Below, one piece after another: positions 13,519 through 17,179 of a stretch of 17,179 nucleotides of DNA. A program made the position numbers and the translations under genes. A model generated the notes under the pieces. That model had not been told where the DNA came from and made no database searches. It saw nothing but the letters and a program-made list of their open reading frames with translations. Origin of the DNA: Acholeplasmataceae bacterium (GTDB lineage: Bacteria; Bacillota_I; Bacilli_A; Acholeplasmatales; Acholeplasmataceae); assembly GCA_023264085.1 (NCBI GenBank), contig JALQTF010000029.1:1-17179 (forward strand). Reading direction: 5' to 3'. Each line of letters begins with the position of its first letter. Position 1 is the first letter of the stretch.

Positions 13519-14359
13519 TTTATCAAATGGTTTACTCATGCCAAAAATTGGGTTAGGCACATTTTTAATTTCAAATGAAGATGCAAAAGTGATTGTATCA
13601 GATGCTATCAAAATAGGGTATCATCACATTGATACCGCGCAAATGTATGGTAACGAAGCGGGTATCGGAGAAGCAATCAAAGCTTCTTTAAGACCAAGGT
13701 CAGGATTATTTATTACATCCAAACAAAGACATCATATGTCATTTGAAGATGCAAAAAAAGCTTTTTTTCAAACATTAGAGCATTTACAAACCGATTATAT
13801 TGATTTATTTTTAATTCATTGGCCAAATCATGATAAAAAAGTCAATCAAGAAACATGGCGATTTTTTGAGTGGTTATATGAAAACAAATATGCAAAGGCT
13901 ATAGGTGTCTCTAATTTTACGAGATCACACCTTGAAGATTTACTTGAAACTGCAACCATTAAACCTCATGTTAATCAAATTGAATTACACCCTGGATTAA
14001 ATCAAGCACCTTTACGTGCATTTATGGATCAGCATGATATTAAAGCGATCTCATATGGACCTTTTATGAGAGGAGGCGTCTTTGAATCTCCATTTAAAGA
14101 TGTTTTATATGAGATTGGTAAAAAACATACATCAACGATTGCTCAAGTTGCCATTGCATGGGGTATTCAGCAAGGCATTTTTATGATCCCAAAATCAAGT
14201 GATGCTAAACGATTAGAAGAGAATTATCGTGCAGCAAGTCTCACTTTATCTGAAGAAGACATAGACATGATCAACAATCTTAATCGTGGCAAACGCGTCT
14301 ACACTGATCCGGATAATAATCCCTGGGGTGTATTTAAAGCATTAGAAGAAACGAAATAA
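13508..14359 (+). CDS. Aldo/keto reductase
   Basis: This is a cytoplasmic NAD(P)H-dependent oxidoreductase with a TIM-barrel fold. The 283 residues are the usual length for the bacterial diketogulonate-reductase-like (AKR5-type) branch. The catalytic tetrad is complete: Asp42 and Tyr47 in HIDTAQMYGNE, Lys72 in ITSKQ and His104 in LIHWP. GVSNF and NQIELHP follow in the expected places, and IPKSSDAKRLEEN near the C-terminus is the cofactor-phosphate region. The start has AAGGAG (13496-13501) 6 bases upstream and overlaps the peptidase gene by 11 bp. ITSKQ replaces the commoner TSKLW, a minor variation. The physiological substrate is unknown; detoxification of aldehydes such as methylglyoxal is a common guess. 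Confidence 0.92.
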   Translation: MFYSLSNGLLMPKIGLGTFLISNEDAKVIVSDAIKIGYHHIDTAQMYGNEAGIGEAIKASLRPRSGLFITSKQRHHMSFEDAKKAFFQTLEHLQTDYIDLFLIHWPNHDKKVNQETWRFFEWLYENKYAKAIGVSNFTRSHLEDLLETATIKPHVNQIELHPGLNQAPLRAFMDQHDIKAISYGPFMRGGVFESPFKDVLYEIGKKHTSTIAQVAIAWGIQQGIFMIPKSSDAKRLEENYRAASLTLSEEDIDMINNLNRGKRVYTDPDNNPWGVFKALEETK

Positions 14360-14370
14360 CAATATTTTTA

Positions 14371-14376
14371 TATAAT
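14371..14376 (+). promoter_or_regulatory. Probable promoter (-10 box) for the ECF S component-coaX-pgm operon
   Basis: A perfect TATAAT lies 12 bases after the aldo/keto reductase stop, in the only untranslated gap (14360-14414) before the downstream cluster. No good -35 is visible at 16-18 bases; that position falls inside the reductase gene. Transcription would begin near 14383, directly at the hairpin described next. Confidence 0.5.
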
Positions 14377-14383
14377 AGTCATG

Positions 14384-14399
14384 GGACTCTTTAAGAGCC
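14384..14399 (+). other. Small hairpin at the predicted 5' end of the ECF-coaX mRNA
   Basis: GG-CTCT (14384-14390, with a bulged A at 14386) can pair with AGAGCC (14394-14399) around a 3-base loop. It lies between the predicted transcription start and the ribosome-binding site AAAGGAG (14401-14407), with one base between hairpin and site. There is no U run, so it is not a terminator. It could stabilise the 5' end or tune ribosome access, but may be chance. Confidence 0.35.
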
Positions 14400-14414
14400 T
14401 AAAGGAGAAAAATT

Positions 14415-15158
14415 ATGTTTAAAAATACAAAAGAACTCATCATTGTTTCAATGATAAGTGCGATTATTTTTATGTTGTCGCTGATTCCTAATTTAGGATT
14501 CATCACGTTATTTCCTGGAATATCCATTACCATCATTCACATTCCAGTACTCGTTGGTGTCATGATTGTTTCAAGAAGACAATCGTTATTACTTGGACTC
14601 GTCTTTGGTTTAGGATCATTATTTGCCGCACTTATGCGTGCTGTAAGTCCAATTGAACTTGCGTTTATCAATCCATTAATATCCGTGTTACCACGTATAT
14701 TATTTGCTTGGTTTGCATATGAAATTTTCCATATATTATCTGCCATTTCAACGAAAGTTTCCCCAGTTGTTTCAATATGGTTCGTAAGAATGATATTAGC
14801 ATTTGGATTGTATTTATTAGGAACTTATCTTTTGACACTTGTATCCTTATCACCGATCATTATTTGGGTTCTTATAGGACTATTTTATTTGTTATTAATA
14901 ATGATCACCATTCGTTATGTAAGACATAATAAAGCCCAAGCATTTATTGCTTCTACAGCTTTATTGTCGACACTTATTCATACCATCTTGGTATTAACAG
15001 CACTTGTACTTGTTCGACCAGAATTTTTTAATACAACATTTGGAGGCGCAGTAGACCTCATTTATAGTATTATGGCAACCAACGGGGTCTTAGAAGCAAT
15101 TGCTGCCACTGTCATTGTGACACCAATTGTTATCACTTTAAAGGAAGTAACTCAATGA
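14415..15158 (+). CDS. ECF transporter S component, probably pantothenate-specific
   Basis: S components are small membrane proteins that capture a vitamin and dock onto a shared EcfT/EcfAA' module. The 247-residue protein is hydrophobic almost throughout. The segment ITIIHIPVLVG (38-48) followed by LGLVFGLGSLFAALMR (60-75) and NPLISVLPR (86-94) is typical of the PanT-like group. I see about eight hydrophobic segments (roughly 8-28, 34-53, 57-76, 84-106, 116-142, 146-168, 177-200, 220-241), against the usual six in about 180-200 residues; the pair at 116-168 looks like extra sequence. Its stop overlaps the start of pantothenate kinase coaX (ATGA), which points to pantothenate as cargo. No ATPase or EcfT gene is nearby, as expected for a group II ECF system. 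The family is fairly secure; the substrate is inferred from the neighbour. Confidence 0.78.
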   Translation: MFKNTKELIIVSMISAIIFMLSLIPNLGFITLFPGISITIIHIPVLVGVMIVSRRQSLLLGLVFGLGSLFAALMRAVSPIELAFINPLISVLPRILFAWFAYEIFHILSAISTKVSPVVSIWFVRMILAFGLYLLGTYLLTLVSLSPIIIWVLIGLFYLLLIMITIRYVRHNKAQAFIASTALLSTLIHTILVLTALVLVRPEFFNTTFGGAVDLIYSIMATNGVLEAIAATVIVTPIVITLKEVTQ

Positions 15159-15898
15159 TTGTATTATTTGATGTTGGAAATACCAATATTCATGTATCCA
15201 CAGTCAAAAACGGTCTTTTAACACCGCAACTAAGAATACATACTGATGTTACATTGACATCCAATCAAATTCACCAATATATTAAAGATTACATCGGAAG
15301 TGATCCTGTAGAGGGTATTGCGATTGCAAGTGTGGTTCCAAGACTCACACAACCTCTCGTTGATTTATCCAAAGACCTTTATCATGTGACACCCATTATC
15401 TTAAAAGCTGGTGTGAAAACTGGATTACAAATCAAAACAGATTACCCACAAGAAGTCGGTGCAGATTTAATTTGTGCAGCCGTCGCTATATTAAATGAAA
15501 AAGATACACTCATCATCGATTTAGGAACAGCCATCAAATATATTTATGTTGCTGATAAACAAATGAAAGGTGTCATTATTACACCAGGTGTGGATATTTC
15601 CATGCGAGCACTTGTTGGCTCAACTGCGTTATTGCCTGACATTCATATTGATATTCCTAAAAAAGTATTAGGTACGAACACCATCGAATGCATGCAATCA
15701 GGTGTGACTTATGGTGTTGCAGCACAAATTGATGGTCTCATTAAAGATATCGAAAATGAAGTCGGTAAATCGCTTCAAATCATTCTTACCGGTGGTATTG
15801 CCCCACTCATTTCAAACATTGTAAAAACACCCCATACATTAGAAAAAGAACTCGTCTTAAAAGGACTCTATCAAATATATCAAAAAAACGAGGTATGA
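15155..15898 (+). CDS. coaX: Type III pantothenate kinase
   Basis: CoaX phosphorylates pantothenate, the first step of coenzyme A synthesis; it belongs to the acetate-kinase/hexokinase/actin-fold superfamily and needs a monovalent cation. The 247 residues start with the phosphate-binding motif DVGNTN (6-11). Other landmarks are the pantothenate-site aspartate Asp104 in VGADLICAAVA, DLGTA (122-126), IITPGVDIS (141-149) and NTIECMQSG followed by YGVAAQIDGLI. Two conserved spots differ from the usual sequence: GADR is GADL here, and the GTATTxD stretch is GTAIKYI. The gene overlaps the S-component gene by 4 bp, so uptake and first phosphorylation of the vitamin are probably co-translated. Its end is followed by pgm after one base, with GAGGT serving the next start. 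Confidence 0.9.
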   Translation: MIVLFDVGNTNIHVSTVKNGLLTPQLRIHTDVTLTSNQIHQYIKDYIGSDPVEGIAIASVVPRLTQPLVDLSKDLYHVTPIILKAGVKTGLQIKTDYPQEVGADLICAAVAILNEKDTLIIDLGTAIKYIYVADKQMKGVIITPGVDISMRALVGSTALLPDIHIDIPKKVLGTNTIECMQSGVTYGVAAQIDGLIKDIENEVGKSLQIILTGGIAPLISNIVKTPHTLEKELVLKGLYQIYQKNEV

Positions 15899-15899
15899 C

Positions 15900-17179
15900 A
15901 TGCAACCGCAAGCAACTTATGAATTATGGAAACATTACAAAGACTTAGATCAAGCGTTAAAAGAAGAACTCTTATCATTAACAGATGATGAGATCAAAGA
16001 GCGTTTTACCTATCCTCTTGAATTTGGGACAGGTGGGTTAAGAGATAAAATGGGTGTCGGAATTTCTAGACTCAACATTTATACGATATCACAAGCAGCA
16101 AAAGGCTTTTCAATGTATTTGAAAAAGCAATTTGGCACTGGATCTGTTGTGATTAGTTATGATAATAGAATGCATTCAAAAACATTTGCCATTGAAAGTG
16201 CAAAAGTACTCATCCACGATGGATTTGAAGTCCATGTATTTGAATCCTTACGTCCAACACCGATGCTGAGTTATGCTGTGAGACATTTTAAAGCAGTTGG
16301 TGGCATCATGATCACGGCATCACATAATCCAAAAGAAGACAATGGCTTTAAAGCATATAATCATACAGGTGCACAAATTAATTTAAGTGAAGCCGATGCT
16401 GTGATTGCTGAAATAAAATCCATCACTGATATTTTCGGAATTCCAAAAGGTCAAGCATCACAAATCCATTGGATTGATGAAGAATTTGATAAAATCTATC
16501 TTGATGATATTGCAAGTATTCGTATTCACAAAGACCTTTCCCCAATCACCATTAGTTACTCGCCTTTACATGGGACAGGGTCAACCGTGATTCCAAAAAT
16601 ATTAAGAAATCATGGATTTCATGTTCATGAAGAAATGAATGAATCCGTTCCAGATCCACGATTCACTTATACAGCATCATCTAATCCAGAACAACAAAAA
16701 GCATTTATCAATGGATTGAAACTTGCGAATGAAACCAATAGTGATGTGTTATTCATTACAGATCCTGATGCAGATCGCCTTGGCGTCGCCGTAAGACATC
16801 AGGGAACTTATGAATTACTCACTGGTAATCAAACAGCGGCATTAGAATTATTTTATATTTTGAGTGAAAAATCTGCTTTAGGTACTTTACCTTCTAATGG
16901 TCAAGTTTATACAACAATTGTGACATCAGATTTAATAAAAAATATCGCGAACGCCTATCACTTAAATGTCATTGAGACGCTTACAGGCTTTAAATTTATC
17001 GGAGAACAAGCAGAACTTCAAGAAGCACCATATGTTTTTGGATGTGAAGAATCTTATGGCTCACTTATTTCTGACAAAGTACGTGATAAAGATGCTGTTC
17101 AAGCATGTTTAATGCTAAGTGAGATGGTTGGATTTTACAAAAAACAACACAAAACACTTATGGATGTCTTAAATAACAT
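15900..17179 (+). CDS. pgcA: Phospho-sugar mutase, alpha-phosphoglucomutase type (PgcA/YhxB-like), 3' end missing
   Basis: This enzyme interconverts glucose 1-phosphate and glucose 6-phosphate (or the mannose equivalents), feeding glycolipid and polysaccharide synthesis. The frame is open from ATG 15900 to the window edge: 426 codons, of a family usually 550-580 residues long. The phosphoserine is Ser141 in TASHNPKEDNGFKAY, the Mg-binding loop is DPDADR (288-293) and the sugar-binding loop is CEESYG (382-387). YTISQAAKGF and LRPTPMLSYAVRHF match the long Bacillus PgcA form. The early motif GTGGLRD (43-49) has Asp49 where GTGGLRG or GTGGMRG is usual. GAGGT sits about 6 bases before the ATG, overlapping the coaX stop. 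Assignment to PGM over PMM or PGM/PMM dual function is by overall similarity from memory. Confidence 0.92.
   Translation, partial: MQPQATYELWKHYKDLDQALKEELLSLTDDEIKERFTYPLEFGTGGLRDKMGVGISRLNIYTISQAAKGFSMYLKKQFGTGSVVISYDNRMHSKTFAIESAKVLIHDGFEVHVFESLRPTPMLSYAVRHFKAVGGIMITASHNPKEDNGFKAYNHTGAQINLSEADAVIAEIKSITDIFGIPKGQASQIHWIDEEFDKIYLDDIASIRIHKDLSPITISYSPLHGTGSTVIPKILRNHGFHVHEEMNESVPDPRFTYTASSNPEQQKAFINGLKLANETNSDVLFITDPDADRLGVAVRHQGTYELLTGNQTAALELFYILSEKSALGTLPSNGQVYTTIVTSDLIKNIANAYHLNVIETLTGFKFIGEQAELQEAPYVFGCEESYGSLISDKVRDKDAVQACLMLSEMVGFYKKQHKTLMDVLNN

Overview
This is a low-GC bacterial window that uses TGA as a stop codon (nupO, rplU, ptsH and coaX all end in TGA) and TGG for tryptophan. 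Gene order and protein style fit the Firmicutes/Tenericutes side of the tree. The best guess is an Acholeplasma- or Izemoplasma-like mollicute that has not reassigned TGA. This placement is an inference from the sequence, not the result of a search.

Layout, left to right. (1) Positions 1-3134 hold the end of a nucleoside ABC importer operon: the 3' part of the double-ABC ATPase and two overlapping permeases (NupO-P-Q type). (2) A strong promoter and structured leader at 3138-3245 precede the ribosomal block rplU-prp-rpmA. An intrinsic terminator at 4160-4191 follows, then the GTPase gene obg. Prp is the protease that trims the N-terminal extension of L27, and the L27 encoded next to it carries that extension. 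(3) On the minus strand, 8879-5451 encodes a 1142-residue, almost proline-free coiled-coil protein that I cannot assign to a family. Its stop codon overlaps that of obg, and a good minus-strand terminator for it lies inside the obg coding sequence. It shares an 81-bp divergent promoter region with ruvA. (4) ruvA-ruvB-queA (8961-11540) is tightly overlapping. (5) A new promoter starts ptsH-trmB-M42 peptidase-aldo/keto reductase (11604-14359), with genes touching or overlapping. (6) A further promoter precedes an ECF-type S component and coaX (type III pantothenate kinase), together probably a pantothenate uptake and CoA-entry module. An alpha-phosphoglucomutase gene follows and runs off the right edge.

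Most of the window is ordinary housekeeping in conserved order. The part least explained by known families is the long coiled-coil gene, set antisense between obg and ruvA. Secondary points of interest are non-canonical residues in the guanine-specificity motifs of Obg, departures from CoaX and PGM signature motifs, an apparent two-segment hydrophobic insertion in the ECF S component, and a ptsH without a ptsI beside it. There is no tRNA, rRNA, CRISPR array, insertion sequence or phage gene that I can see, and no gene-free stretch above about 125 bases.
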